Positions 33,807-42,212 of a stretch of 64,000 nt of DNA are shown in pieces (positions within the stretch are counted from its first letter, which is position 1; each line of letters opens with the position of its first letter). Below the pieces are notes generated by a model, which ran no database searches, was not told the DNA's origin, and worked only from the letters and a program-made list of their open reading frames with translations. Origin of the DNA: JARRNE01 sp963824085 (lineage in GTDB: Bacteria; Pseudomonadota; Gammaproteobacteria; Chromatiales; Chromatiaceae). The stretch is taken from positions 62,001-126,000 of the forward strand of contig CAWGNT010000024.1 in the NCBI GenBank assembly GCA_963824085.1, read 5' to 3'. A program made the position numbers and the translations under genes.

Positions 33807-34007
33807 CGGCAGATCGGGAAGCTCAGCGCGGAGCTGGAGACTCACGAACGAGTGCGCACGGATCTGCATCCCAACGCCGGGAAGCAGACAAAAAAGGCTA
33901 CCCTCAAAGCCGCCGGCATCAGCACATCGGCTGCCGTACGCTACGAATCCCTCCTGCAGATCCCACGTCCGGGCGCTGGTCCGAGAAGGTGCCAATTTCC
34001 TGTCTAA
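33807..34007 (+). pseudogene. Remnant of a phage- or plasmid-type protein next to tRNA-Ser
   Basis: A 66-codon open stretch without a credible start: QIGKLSAELETHERVRTDLH, then KKATLKAAGISTSAAVRYE, ending at TAA 34005-34007. The second motif (KAAGIS-STA-RYE) recalls a helix found in phage-encoded adenine methyltransferases and related proteins; the match is by memory only. There is no start codon in frame with a ribosome site and the fragment is far shorter than any such protein, so it looks like debris of an integrated element. It ends about 40 bases from a tRNA-Ser 3' end, a common integration site. Confidence 0.4.
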
Positions 34008-34048
34008 GGCGAGAACGCGCTGTTTTACAGGGGATTTAGCGCGATAAA

Positions 34049-34138
34049 TGGCGGAGAGGGTGGGATTCGAACCCACGGAAGGCTTGCGCCTTCACTTGAT
34101 TTCGAGTCAAGCCCGTTCGGCCACTCCGGCACCTCTCC
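34049..34138 (-). tRNA. tRNA-Ser (anticodon CGA)
   Basis: Read on the - strand: acceptor GGAGAGG pairing with CCTCTCC, encoded CCA end, long variable arm (AAGGCGCAAGCCTT hairpin), T-arm GGGTTCGAATCCC, anticodon loop TGACTCGAAATCA with anticodon CGA. The long variable arm and 90-base length are typical of tRNA-Ser. Confidence 0.96.
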
Positions 34139-34217
34139 GGTTCATCTCTCGGTACGCGGTACGCCGGGGTGCTCCCGGACCGTTCCCGACCTGTCCCGTT
34201 CCCGCCCCAATGATGTT

Positions 34218-34294
<77 letters not shown>

Positions 34295-34677
34295 GAGGTC
34301 CGTCCGCATCTTGTCGAGCCGATGCAGTCCCTTCATACGCACCGCACCATTGAAGATGCGGCTCTCGAGGCACTGGTCCGCATCCGTCGTCGCTCGGACA
34401 TCCTAGCACAGGGATTCAGCTGCGGCGCAAACCTCCGGGGCCGCGCCGTTACGACATCCGAATGTCCGGCCCAGGTCGTCCAAGCGGCTATTCTCGCCGG
34501 GTACGCCGAGGGGGCCGCAGTATACAAGACCGCGCCCGTTCGGACCACGGTGAGCGACGTAACCGCGGCGGGGCAAAGGGCGCCGAGCAAGCCGCAGCAG
34601 CAGGACCCTTTCGTGGTTCCAGGCCGATCCTCTCAGATCCGCCGCGGGGGCTCTTCGACAGGCCGATGTGATCCCGT
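34295..34677. other. Intergenic region between tRNA-Arg and the glucan synthase gene
   Basis: About 380 bases. Open frames exist on both strands but none has a ribosome site, a recognisable motif or sensible amino-acid composition. It presumably carries the promoter of the tRNA genes, which read leftward. No hairpin-plus-T-run terminator was found. Confidence 0.5.
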
Positions 34678-37302
34678 TCAGCTGGTCGCTTGCCTGCTTG
34701 GGGCGATGGTGCCGCGGATCTCCCCCATCGGACCCACGAGGCGCGCCGGGAGCCGCGGTAAGCTGCTTGCGAGGGAAGCCAGCAACGTCGCCAGATAGGG
34801 AATCCCCTGGACGAACAGCACGGCAGACCACAGGCGGACGTCGAGCATGTCGCCGTCATCGCGTAGCAGCACGAGGGCGGCGGCCATCCACAGGGCGATC
34901 AGCACCAGAAGCTCCTCGCGCGCGTCCGCCAGCGCTCGGATCAGCGCGGGCGCTTGCGCTAGCTTCGGCGTCCGGAAGAACCCGAGCTTGCTGCTAACGA
35001 GACCCTTCCAAACGGCCCTGGAGATGGTGTGGGAGAGCGCAAGCCCGGCCAATCCGGCCGCGAAGCTCTGCCGATAGGTGGCCGTCATTCGGCGCCGGTA
35101 GAGCAGGTAACTCTTGGTGAGCTTGAAGGCGAAGAGTACCAGCGGGATAGCGGCCAGGGTCACCAGCGGCGGTGTGAACGAATCCGGGAAGAGCACCATT
35201 GCGACGGACCAGGCGAGGGCCGCCAGGTTGAACACCAGGTTCAACCCGTCGGCGAGCCAGGGTAGCCACCCGGCGATGAAATGGTACCGCTGTCCGGCGG
35301 AGAGCTGGCTGCGCTCAAGGCCGAGCAGGGCCTTGTGGTGGCGGCGCAAGATTCTCACAGCGCCATAAGCCCAACGGAAGCGCTGCTTCTGGAAATCGGC
35401 GAAGGTGTCCGGCATCAGTCCGCGGCCATAGGTGGCCGGGATGTAGAGGGCCTTGTGGCCTGCCTCGAACAGCCGCAGTCCAAGCTCCGCATCTTCCGTA
35501 ATACACCATTCCGCCCATCCGCCGACCGCGTCCAGGACGGAGCGGCGCACCATGGTCATAGTGCCGTGCTGGATGATGGCGTTGCGCTCGTTGCGGGTCA
35601 CCATTCCGATGTGGAAAAAACCGTGGTACTCGGCCATGCACATGGCCTTGAATGCGCTTTGATCACCGTCGCGGTAGTCCTGGGGCGCTTGCACGATGGC
35701 GATGCCGGGGTCGGCGAAGGCGGGCAGCAAGTCCCGCAGCCAGGCCGGCTGCACCACGTAGTCGGCGTCGATGACTGCAACCACCCCGGCGGCGGGGTCG
35801 GTTTCGCGCAGCGCGAAGTTGAGCGCGCCCGCCTTGAATCCGGAGAGCGGGTCCAGGTGGAAGAATCGGAAGCGCGGGCCGAGCTTGGCGCAGTGGGCCT
35901 CGACCGGCTGCCAGACGGCGGGATCCTTCGTGTTGTTGTCGACGACAATGACCTCGAAGCGTGGATAGGCGAGGGCGGCCAGGGCATCGAGGGTCTCGAC
36001 CAGGAGCTCGGGCGGCTCGTTGTAGGCCGGCACGTGGACCGAAACCAGGGGCAGCTCCTCATCGGGGACGCTGCGCAGCGGGAAGGGACGGCGCCATTTC
36101 TTGAGCCAGAGCGACTCCGCCCACTCGTGGGCCTCCGCGACCAGAAGCACGATGATGCCAATGACACCGAGCAGCAGCACAACCCCAACCGCCATGGTGG
36201 GGAGCGTCATGTATTGGCGCGTGTAGTCATACACGATAAAGACCGCCGCCGTTGAGATGGCATAGGTGAGGAGGGCGAGGAACCCCTTGCCGCCGGACCC
36301 GAGCCCGGCGCTGTCGCGGTACAGGAGGGTGAGCGTGATGACGGCAAATACGACCGAGATGGCCGCCAGCTCTTGCCAGTGCGGGATGCGTACGACTGGT
36401 TCCGTGAAGGCAAACTTCGGCTCGCGGTTCGCGTCGTAGACGCCCCAGTAGGCGCCGATCGCGCCTTCGACACTGCTTTTCCACGGCTGATCGAATGCCT
36501 CCATGATGTAGTACACGTAGTGCTGCTGCTCGGCCAGATGAAGGAACCGGCGCAGGAATCGCGTCTGATTGCTGGGGGAAGCCTCCGCCCCCATGCGCTT
36601 GCGGCCGTTGCTCGGCCAGCCCACCTCGGCGATCACGATCTGCTTACCCGGAAACATGGCCTTGAGCTGCTCGTAGCGCATCACCACGTAGTCGACGGCG
36701 CGGTCCACCGGGATGCCTTCCCAGTAGGGCAGAATGTGGACCGCGATGTAGTCGACGTGCTCGGCAAGCTCGGGATGGTCGATCCAGATGTGCCAGGGCT
36801 CGGCCGTGCTTACGGGCGCCGCCACGGCTGCTCTGACGCGCTCCAGATAGGGAATGAGCTGCTCGACGGTCAGGTCCCTGCGCAGCAGCGCCTCGTTGCC
36901 GACGATCACTCGCACGATGCTTCCCGGCGTTCTCTTGTAAACCTCGATCAAGCGGGCCATCTCTGCGTCATTGGCTGCGGCGTCCCGTCCGAGCCAGCCG
37001 CCCAAGGCGACCTTCAATCCGTGCCCGGCAGCCAGCTGCGGCACCTCGGCAATGGTGTTCTCCACCGTGTAGGTGCGCACCGCGTGCACCTCGTCCTGGA
37101 GCATGGCCAGGTCGTCGTCGATCTCCTCCATGGTGGGAAAGATGCCTTTGGTGGGGTCGTTGTTGGCTCGCATGGGCGAGAAAGAAAAGCCCTGGATGCG
37201 TGTCGGCCAGGGCGGCTCTTCCGATGGCCGATTCAGCAGGGCCCAGAGGGTGACCGTGAGGAGGGCGATCAGGAGCGAGAAGACCAGGCTTGCGCGGTTC
37301 AT
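34678..37302 (-). CDS. Membrane beta-glucan synthase-like enzyme (GH17 domain fused to GT2)
   Basis: Start ATG 37302 (MNRASLVFSLLIALL) begins with a membrane anchor. Of 874 residues, a GH17 domain covers about 30-335 with both family glutamates visible (VGNEALLRRD, acid/base; IAEVGWPSNG, nucleophile, about residue 226). After two or three spans there is a processive family-2 glycosyltransferase (about 450-700) with VIDADYV, EDAELGLRL and QKQRFRW (QxxRW), then C-terminal spans. This architecture is shared with NdvB-like enzymes that make periplasmic beta-1,3-linked glucans, in which the GH17 part trims or cyclises product (family knowledge). Product here is inferred. A GT39 glycosyltransferase gene ends 70 bases upstream on the same strand, suggesting a two-gene envelope-glycan operon. 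Confidence 0.9.
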   Translation of the reverse strand: MNRASLVFSLLIALLTVTLWALLNRPSEEPPWPTRIQGFSFSPMRANNDPTKGIFPTMEEIDDDLAMLQDEVHAVRTYTVENTIAEVPQLAAGHGLKVALGGWLGRDAAANDAEMARLIEVYKRTPGSIVRVIVGNEALLRRDLTVEQLIPYLERVRAAVAAPVSTAEPWHIWIDHPELAEHVDYIAVHILPYWEGIPVDRAVDYVVMRYEQLKAMFPGKQIVIAEVGWPSNGRKRMGAEASPSNQTRFLRRFLHLAEQQHYVYYIMEAFDQPWKSSVEGAIGAYWGVYDANREPKFAFTEPVVRIPHWQELAAISVVFAVITLTLLYRDSAGLGSGGKGFLALLTYAISTAAVFIVYDYTRQYMTLPTMAVGVVLLLGVIGIIVLLVAEAHEWAESLWLKKWRRPFPLRSVPDEELPLVSVHVPAYNEPPELLVETLDALAALAYPRFEVIVVDNNTKDPAVWQPVEAHCAKLGPRFRFFHLDPLSGFKAGALNFALRETDPAAGVVAVIDADYVVQPAWLRDLLPAFADPGIAIVQAPQDYRDGDQSAFKAMCMAEYHGFFHIGMVTRNERNAIIQHGTMTMVRRSVLDAVGGWAEWCITEDAELGLRLFEAGHKALYIPATYGRGLMPDTFADFQKQRFRWAYGAVRILRRHHKALLGLERSQLSAGQRYHFIAGWLPWLADGLNLVFNLAALAWSVAMVLFPDSFTPPLVTLAAIPLVLFAFKLTKSYLLYRRRMTATYRQSFAAGLAGLALSHTISRAVWKGLVSSKLGFFRTPKLAQAPALIRALADAREELLVLIALWMAAALVLLRDDGDMLDVRLWSAVLFVQGIPYLATLLASLASSLPRLPARLVGPMGEIRGTIAPSRQATS

Positions 37303-37372
37303 GGCTGTACGGTCGTGTCCCCGGCCTGCCGCGGCGAGGTCGTCGATCGGAGAGATGCGCGCACGGCGGGCA

Positions 37373-38956
37373 TCAAGACGGCCCGGCGCGGGATTGGGAA
37401 GTCCCGGCGGTTGGTTTGGGGATCGCGCGATACCATTGCCAAGTCTCAAGCAGTGGGACGAGCGTGTAGTCCTTGAGCAATCCGGCCCGCAGCTCCCGCG
37501 ACGGTGTCAGGGCGAATATGTCCGTGAATCCTTCGGTAGGGAAGGGGCGTCCAGGCGCTGGTTCGCCCCAAATCCTGGCCTCGGTCTTTAGATCATAGGC
37601 GAGAGAGATGATTTCACCCACGGTCACGCCGCCGTCGGAGGCCAGCACCAGGGGGCGCTCTGTCGCGTTCACCAGCCGAGCGACCATGTGGTTCTGCCAG
37701 CTGTAGTTCTTGCTCCACCAGGTGTCCGCCCGAAGGATCATGAGCTGAGAAGCCACTCCGGATACGAGCAGCAAGACGAGTCCGGAGCGCGCCATCCACC
37801 ATGCGCGGTTAGAAGACGAATCCCAGCCCATCGCCAACACATAGGCCACCGCTAGCTCGACCGCCAGCAAGCCGGGCATCAGGTAGCGCGGGTGGAGTGA
37901 GCGGCTGCCGCCCAGCACTAGGTCCGGCAGCAGCACGGCTCCCGCAAAGAGTCCGAACAGGAGGGTCAGGAAAAGGACCGACTCACGCGGGGCGATGCGC
38001 GTAAACCGCCACAACAGCCACCCCAGCGGCGGAAGGCCGAGCAGGAGCAGTGCCCCGGCCGCTGGCCAGTCGACGAACGTCCTGACCAGGTGCATACCCC
38101 AGTTCTCGAAGATCCGGAGGGGCGAGATGGGTCGTGCCATCCAGCCCGTGTACCGCTCGACTCGATCGGCGCCCGTGATCAGCACCCATATCCAGGGTGA
38201 GAAAAGCAGGACACTGACCCCGGCGGAGGCCGCCCAGGGTCGGAGAAATGCGCCCAGCCGACGGCCTTCGCGTCGCGTGAGGAGCAGGCCGTAAAGCGCG
38301 TGACCCGCCACTACCAGCGCGAAGAGTAGATGTGAGTAAAGGCCGAGAGCCACCAGGCCGGCATAGAGCCCCCAGTCTGTCGTGCGTTGGCGCCGCATGG
38401 CCCGCAAGAAGGCCGCGCTCGCCGCCGCGGTGATTGCGGCCCAAAGGGCGTACTGCCGCGCCTCCTGCGCGTAAAGCAGATGCAGAGGCGAGCAGGCGAC
38501 GAGTCCCGCGGCGACCCACGCGGCTTTATCCTCACGAAAGAGCTCCCGCCCAAGCCAGAAGATCGCGGGAATGAGTAGCAGACTCAGCGTGGCGGAGGCG
38601 CCGCGTATGGCCATGAGTGGGTCGTCTATGAATCCGGCTGTTAGCCGAGCGAGCAGGTAATAGAGGGGGCTGTGCTCGGGGTGCTCCTCGAGCGCTGTCA
38701 GGGTATCGGTCCATCCGCGGTTTGCACTGGGCTTTTGGAAGGCGAGCAGGTCGGCAGGAGCAATCAGGCGCCCGCTGAAGACGGTGCGCGTGGTCTCGCC
38801 CTGGTGATATCCGAACACCCGCACGGCGGTGAAGACTTCGTCGTGCCAAACCACCATGCGGTCAAGGGCATACAGGCGTCCGAAGGCGCCTGCCAAGACG
38901 GCTAGGACGATCAGCGCGAACAGCAAGGTCGCAGGGGACGGCAGGCGTGTGCTCAT
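37373..38956 (-). CDS. Polytopic GT39-family (ArnT/PMT-like) glycosyltransferase
   Basis: Start ATG 38956 (MSTRLPSPATLLFALIV) precedes the first span; longer in-frame starts lack membrane or family features. 527 residues, about ten hydrophobic spans. The first periplasmic loop has the acidic WHDEVFTAVRVFG motif and HPEHSPLYYLLARL, characteristic of GT39/PMT_2 proteins that use polyprenyl-phosphate sugars in the periplasm. A further motif is LYAQEARQYALW. It transfers a lipid-linked sugar to lipid, protein or glycan; the acceptor is unknown. It precedes the GH17-GT2 gene on the same strand by 70 bases, so both may act on the same envelope glycan (inference). No Shine-Dalgarno sequence is obvious. 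Confidence 0.88.
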   Translation of the reverse strand: MSTRLPSPATLLFALIVLAVLAGAFGRLYALDRMVVWHDEVFTAVRVFGYHQGETTRTVFSGRLIAPADLLAFQKPSANRGWTDTLTALEEHPEHSPLYYLLARLTAGFIDDPLMAIRGASATLSLLLIPAIFWLGRELFREDKAAWVAAGLVACSPLHLLYAQEARQYALWAAITAAASAAFLRAMRRQRTTDWGLYAGLVALGLYSHLLFALVVAGHALYGLLLTRREGRRLGAFLRPWAASAGVSVLLFSPWIWVLITGADRVERYTGWMARPISPLRIFENWGMHLVRTFVDWPAAGALLLLGLPPLGWLLWRFTRIAPRESVLFLTLLFGLFAGAVLLPDLVLGGSRSLHPRYLMPGLLAVELAVAYVLAMGWDSSSNRAWWMARSGLVLLLVSGVASQLMILRADTWWSKNYSWQNHMVARLVNATERPLVLASDGGVTVGEIISLAYDLKTEARIWGEPAPGRPFPTEGFTDIFALTPSRELRAGLLKDYTLVPLLETWQWYRAIPKPTAGTSQSRAGPS

Positions 38957-39186
38957 GGTAGGGGCCGAGCGTTCTACGGACGCCCTCAACGCGCCTGCGG
39001 TTCGAGATGGGCCGCGTCTACAGAGGGCGATCAATGATATACCAGCGGGGCGGAGGTCGCACCGAGGCACGGATGCCCCGCATCCGCGGCCCCCGCGAAG
39101 AGCCTCCGCGTCGGTTTGCGGGTGTGCACCCGCAAGCTTAGCATTATCGATATAGCGGTAATCAGGGTCGGGAGGAGACGTAGACG

Positions 39187-39540
39187 ATGGCAGACATCAA
39201 AGGGAGGGGCTCAGAGGAACGGCCGGTCGCCGCGCTGATCCACCGTGCCGCGGACTGGGTGGTCGCCAACCGCAGCTATTGGGTACGCGGACTCTTGATG
39301 TTGGCGTTCTTCCTCGTGCTCGGGGTCGTCAAGATTCTGGTTGGACTTATGGCAGTGTTCCAGCTCGGCGCCTTGTTGATCACCGGGGAGCCCAACGAAC
39401 CCGTGCGTGGGTTCGGGCGAGGGCTCGCCCGTTACACGCACGACTTGGTCGCCTATCTTACCTGTGCGTCGGATCGTCCGCCGTTTCCCTTTCGCGAATG
39501 GCCGCCGCGGACTCTGCTTGACGACGGCGACGGCACCTGA
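39187..39540 (+). CDS. DUF4389 membrane protein
   Basis: ATG 39187 with GGAGGAG about nine bases upstream. In 117 residues there is one long hydrophobic region (about 35-65, GLLMLAFFLVLGVVKILVGLMAVFQLGALLITG), then EPNEPVRGFGRGLARYTHDLVAYLTC and a C-terminal PFPFREWPP. This is the DUF4389 pattern, a short inner-membrane family common in Pseudomonas and sulfur-oxidising Gammaproteobacteria. Function is unknown. It is divergent from the GT39 gene and stands alone; the next gene is convergent. Confidence 0.88.
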   Translation: MADIKGRGSEERPVAALIHRAADWVVANRSYWVRGLLMLAFFLVLGVVKILVGLMAVFQLGALLITGEPNEPVRGFGRGLARYTHDLVAYLTCASDRPPFPFREWPPRTLLDDGDGT

Positions 39541-39588
39541 CTGACGCCTCCCGCTTTCGTCAACTCAGCTCAGACCGGTCCAACTTGG

Positions 39589-39933
39589 TCACGATCTGGG
39601 GACTCGCCCTTTGTCTTCACCCAACCCCGCGTCGCCCGACTGGTCGAGAAAACGGTCGAGGGCCTCTTTCGCGCCCGTCTGCAGGATCGTCAACCGACCC
39701 GTTGCTTGCTCAAGTGCCATCTGGAAGCCCTCTAGCTGACTGCGGAGGGTCGGGTCGAGATCTCCCGTCTGCAGAATGTGGCGCAGCTCGAGGAGCACGT
39801 ACCGCAGTGCCCCCTCCGCCTGCTGCGACGCCTCGAGGCTCTCTAAGAACCAGTGAGGGATACTTCGGTGTTTGGCGTTTGACTGCTTCATCTCGTCGTG
39901 CGGGACCGCGGCAGGGCCGGCTGCTGCACCCAT
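39589..39933 (-). CDS. Small hypothetical helical protein
   Basis: A 114-residue frame starting at ATG 39933 with a GAGGT site six bases upstream; an internal ATG at 39891 is the alternative. The sequence is mostly predicted helix with heptad-like hydrophobics (ALRYVLLELRHILQTGDLDP; LEGFQMALEQATGRLTILQT) and no membrane segment. I do not recognise a family. It converges on the DUF4389 gene with about 48 bases between stops. Plausible amino-acid composition supports coding, but there is no homology evidence. Confidence 0.5.
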   Translation of the reverse strand: MGAAAGPAAVPHDEMKQSNAKHRSIPHWFLESLEASQQAEGALRYVLLELRHILQTGDLDPTLRSQLEGFQMALEQATGRLTILQTGAKEALDRFLDQSGDAGLGEDKGRVPRS

Positions 39934-40465
39934 CGTCTACCTCGGTCAGTCCGGTCGTCCGGCGCTTTCCCGGCGCCGGGCGATGCCTCGTGCAGAACCC
40001 CGTTCAAATGGTCCAGTTTTTCGAAAGGGTACGGCGGTCCGCTCTGGCCCGGTTGCGGACCCTTCTGGGCGGGCTGCCGCTGGGGAAGGGGCCGATCGCA
40101 GCACCGACGCGGTATGCGCCGGCAGATTGAGTCGCTTGCTCATTGCCAAAGCTCGAACTGGCTCCGTCTCACGCCTCTTGCTGCATCCGCAGGCCTTTTT
40201 CGACCTGGTGGTCGGCGATCGTGGGCACTGGTGGCGAGCGGCCGTGCCATTTATTTAGTCGTCGGTCGAAGGTAGTCACGCAAGTTACAGGCCACACGTT
40301 CGATGTGGGCAGGTGCTGACGTTTAGCGCGCTCTAGCGTGTGCCTTGGTCGCCAGGCCGTTGCCGGAGTGCGACAGTTTTCGGCAAATTGTGCTCACGAG
40401 CGCTGGGAGTGGGGCCGGACCTTCAGTATCCTAGCGGTCACTCTTGTCCTACCGATCAGGGGCTT
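39934..40465. other. Intergenic region, nothing recognised
   Basis: About 530 bases between the small hypothetical gene and trkH. Frames open on the + strand here are composition artefacts (Arg- and Ser-rich). No tRNA, terminator or repeat family member was found; it should contain the promoter of trkH. Confidence 0.5.
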
Positions 40466-41911
40466 GTGCACGGGTTCTCGATAGCGCGCGTCGTCGGGCT
40501 CTTCTCGATCATGTTCAGCCTGACCCTCGTGGTACCCATCCTGATCGCGCTGGGGTATGGCGAGGCCGAGGTGAGGCATTTCCTTTACCCGATGGCCGGT
40601 TCGCTCGGCATGGGTATCCTGCTCTGGCTCCTGGGCCAGGTTCGTCCGCCGAACCTCGGCACCCGCGACGGTTTCCTCATCGTGGCCTTGTTTTGGGTCC
40701 TGTTGAGCCTTCTGGGTGCCTGGCCGCTTGCCCTGAGTGCTCACCTCTCCTATCTCGATGCGCTCTTCGAGTCCACTTCGGGTGTCACGACGACCGGGTC
40801 GACCGTGATGACCGGCCTGGATGCCCTCCCCAAGTCGTTGCTCTTTTACCGCCAGCAGCTTCAGTGGCTGGGCGGGATGGGGCTGATCGTTCTCGGCGTT
40901 GCCGTCCTGCCCATGCTGGGCATTGGCGGGATGCAGCTCTATCGCGCGGAGGCCCCGGGACCCCTGAAGGACGAGAAGCTCACCCCGCGCCTTGCCCATA
41001 CCGCGCGGGCGCTCTGGGCCATCTATCTGGCCCTGACTCTGGCCTGCGCGCTCGGCTACTGGGTTACCGGGATGAACCTCTTCGACGCAGTAGCACACAG
41101 TCTCTCGACCTTGTCCACGGGGGGGTTCTCCACGCACGATGCGAGCATTGGCTACTTTCAGAGTCCGGCGGTGGAGGGCGTCGCCATCATCTTCATGCTT
41201 TTGGCGGCAATCAACTTCGGCGTCCACTTCATCGTTCTATACGGCAAGGACCCATTGCATTACTTCAAGGACGTGGAGGCGCGAAGCTTCCTTCTCTTCG
41301 TCGTTCTCGTCACGCTGGCGGTGACTCTCACCCTGCGCGTCGAAGGGGGCTACGCAGGGCTTTCGCCCAGCTTCAGGAACGCCGCCTTCGTCGTTGTCTC
41401 CGTCGTGACGAGCACCGGGTACGGCACCGTGGACTTCTCCGCGTGGCCGGACTTCCTGCCCGTCCTGTTGATCTTCATAAGCTTCGTCGGCGGTTGCGGG
41501 GGCTCCACCGCCGGTGGGATGAAGGTGATGCGGGTGCTGCTCCTGGTCCGCCAGGGTGCGCTGGAGGTGCGTCGCCTCATTCATCCTCACGCGTACCACC
41601 CGGTACGCTTGGGACGACGCATCATCGACGATCGGCTGATGCAGAGCATCTGGGGCTTCTTTGCGGTCTACACGGCTACCTTTGCCCTGTTGGTTTTACT
41701 CATGATGCATGCAGGGCTTGATCAGGTCTCGGCCTTCGCGGCTATCGCCACCTGTATGAACAACCTCGGTCCGGGTTTGGGCGACGTCGCCTACAACTTC
41801 CAGACCGTCAGCGATCTGGGAAAGGTGCTTGCCGTCGTTGCTATGCTCTTGGGTCGGCTCGAGATCTTCACCCTGCTGGTTTTGCTGTCACCCCATTTCT
41901 GGATGCGCTGA
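40466..41911 (+). CDS. trkH: Trk-type potassium uptake protein TrkH
   Basis: I chose GTG 40466 (VHGFSIARVVGLFSIMFSLT), preceded by AGGGG, because it gives 481 residues, the normal TrkH length; in-frame ATG codons further upstream add non-homologous sequence. The four pore-loop (P1-P4) selectivity glycines are visible in SGVTTTGSTVM, LSTGGFSTHD, VTSTGYGTVDF and CMNNLGPGLG, the signature of the Trk/Ktr/HKT superfamily. It forms the K+-translocating subunit in the inner membrane and normally works with the NAD-binding TrkA, which is not encoded here. It helps in turgor and pH homeostasis. Single-gene unit. Confidence 0.93.
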   Translation: MHGFSIARVVGLFSIMFSLTLVVPILIALGYGEAEVRHFLYPMAGSLGMGILLWLLGQVRPPNLGTRDGFLIVALFWVLLSLLGAWPLALSAHLSYLDALFESTSGVTTTGSTVMTGLDALPKSLLFYRQQLQWLGGMGLIVLGVAVLPMLGIGGMQLYRAEAPGPLKDEKLTPRLAHTARALWAIYLALTLACALGYWVTGMNLFDAVAHSLSTLSTGGFSTHDASIGYFQSPAVEGVAIIFMLLAAINFGVHFIVLYGKDPLHYFKDVEARSFLLFVVLVTLAVTLTLRVEGGYAGLSPSFRNAAFVVVSVVTSTGYGTVDFSAWPDFLPVLLIFISFVGGCGGSTAGGMKVMRVLLLVRQGALEVRRLIHPHAYHPVRLGRRIIDDRLMQSIWGFFAVYTATFALLVLLMMHAGLDQVSAFAAIATCMNNLGPGLGDVAYNFQTVSDLGKVLAVVAMLLGRLEIFTLLVLLSPHFWMR

Positions 41912-41927
41912 GTCTCGATACTTTGAA

Positions 41928-41952
41928 CCGCGGAGACGCAGAGGGCATGGAG
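41928..41952 (+). repeat. Half-element of a CGCGGAGACGCAGAG intergenic repeat
   Basis: GAACCGCGGAGACGCAGAGG just after trkH. The reverse complement of a close relative (CCTCCGCGTCTCCGCGG) occurs at 48695-48722. This motif is common in intergenic DNA of environmental proteobacteria. Only half of a palindrome is present here. Confidence 0.6.
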
Positions 41953-42151
41953 CGGAAGACAGCGTCAATTGGAAGTGGCCTGCGACCCTGCACAGACGGA
42001 TCTGTGGAAATTTCTCTGGGACCTGCCGCGCAACCCGACCCAGGCCGCCGCCAGAAACGGATGGCCAGTTACCAACCGGGCTGCATCGATTCCGCGGCGC
42101 TGCTTGCGTGCTTGGTTTAGCTTCGGCTTGCCGCGCCAGCCATAAAGGGCC

Positions 42152-42179
42152 TTGAAAAAACGATAAGATTATTTAATAT
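42152..42179 (+). promoter_or_regulatory. Sigma-70-like promoter in an AT-rich stretch before the second RND operon
   Basis: TTGAAA (42152-42157), 16-base spacer, TAATAT (42174-42179). It sits in a sharply A+T-rich island (about 42155-42200), unlike the surrounding DNA. The sequence from 42173 to 42199 is a near-palindrome (TTAATATAAG ... CTAATATTTAA), a possible repressor site overlapping the -10 and start region. Confidence 0.55.
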
Positions 42180-42212
42180 AAGTGACATCTAATATTTAAC
42201 AGGTTAACCGCT

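Noticed and set aside
34333..34831. Several 70-190-residue frames around and after tRNA-Arg
   Set aside because: They overlap tRNA or the glucan synthase 3' end, and their translations lack family signal.
39872..40275. Arg/Ser-rich + strand frames before trkH
   Set aside because: No start site, no homology, composition typical of non-coding G+C-rich DNA.
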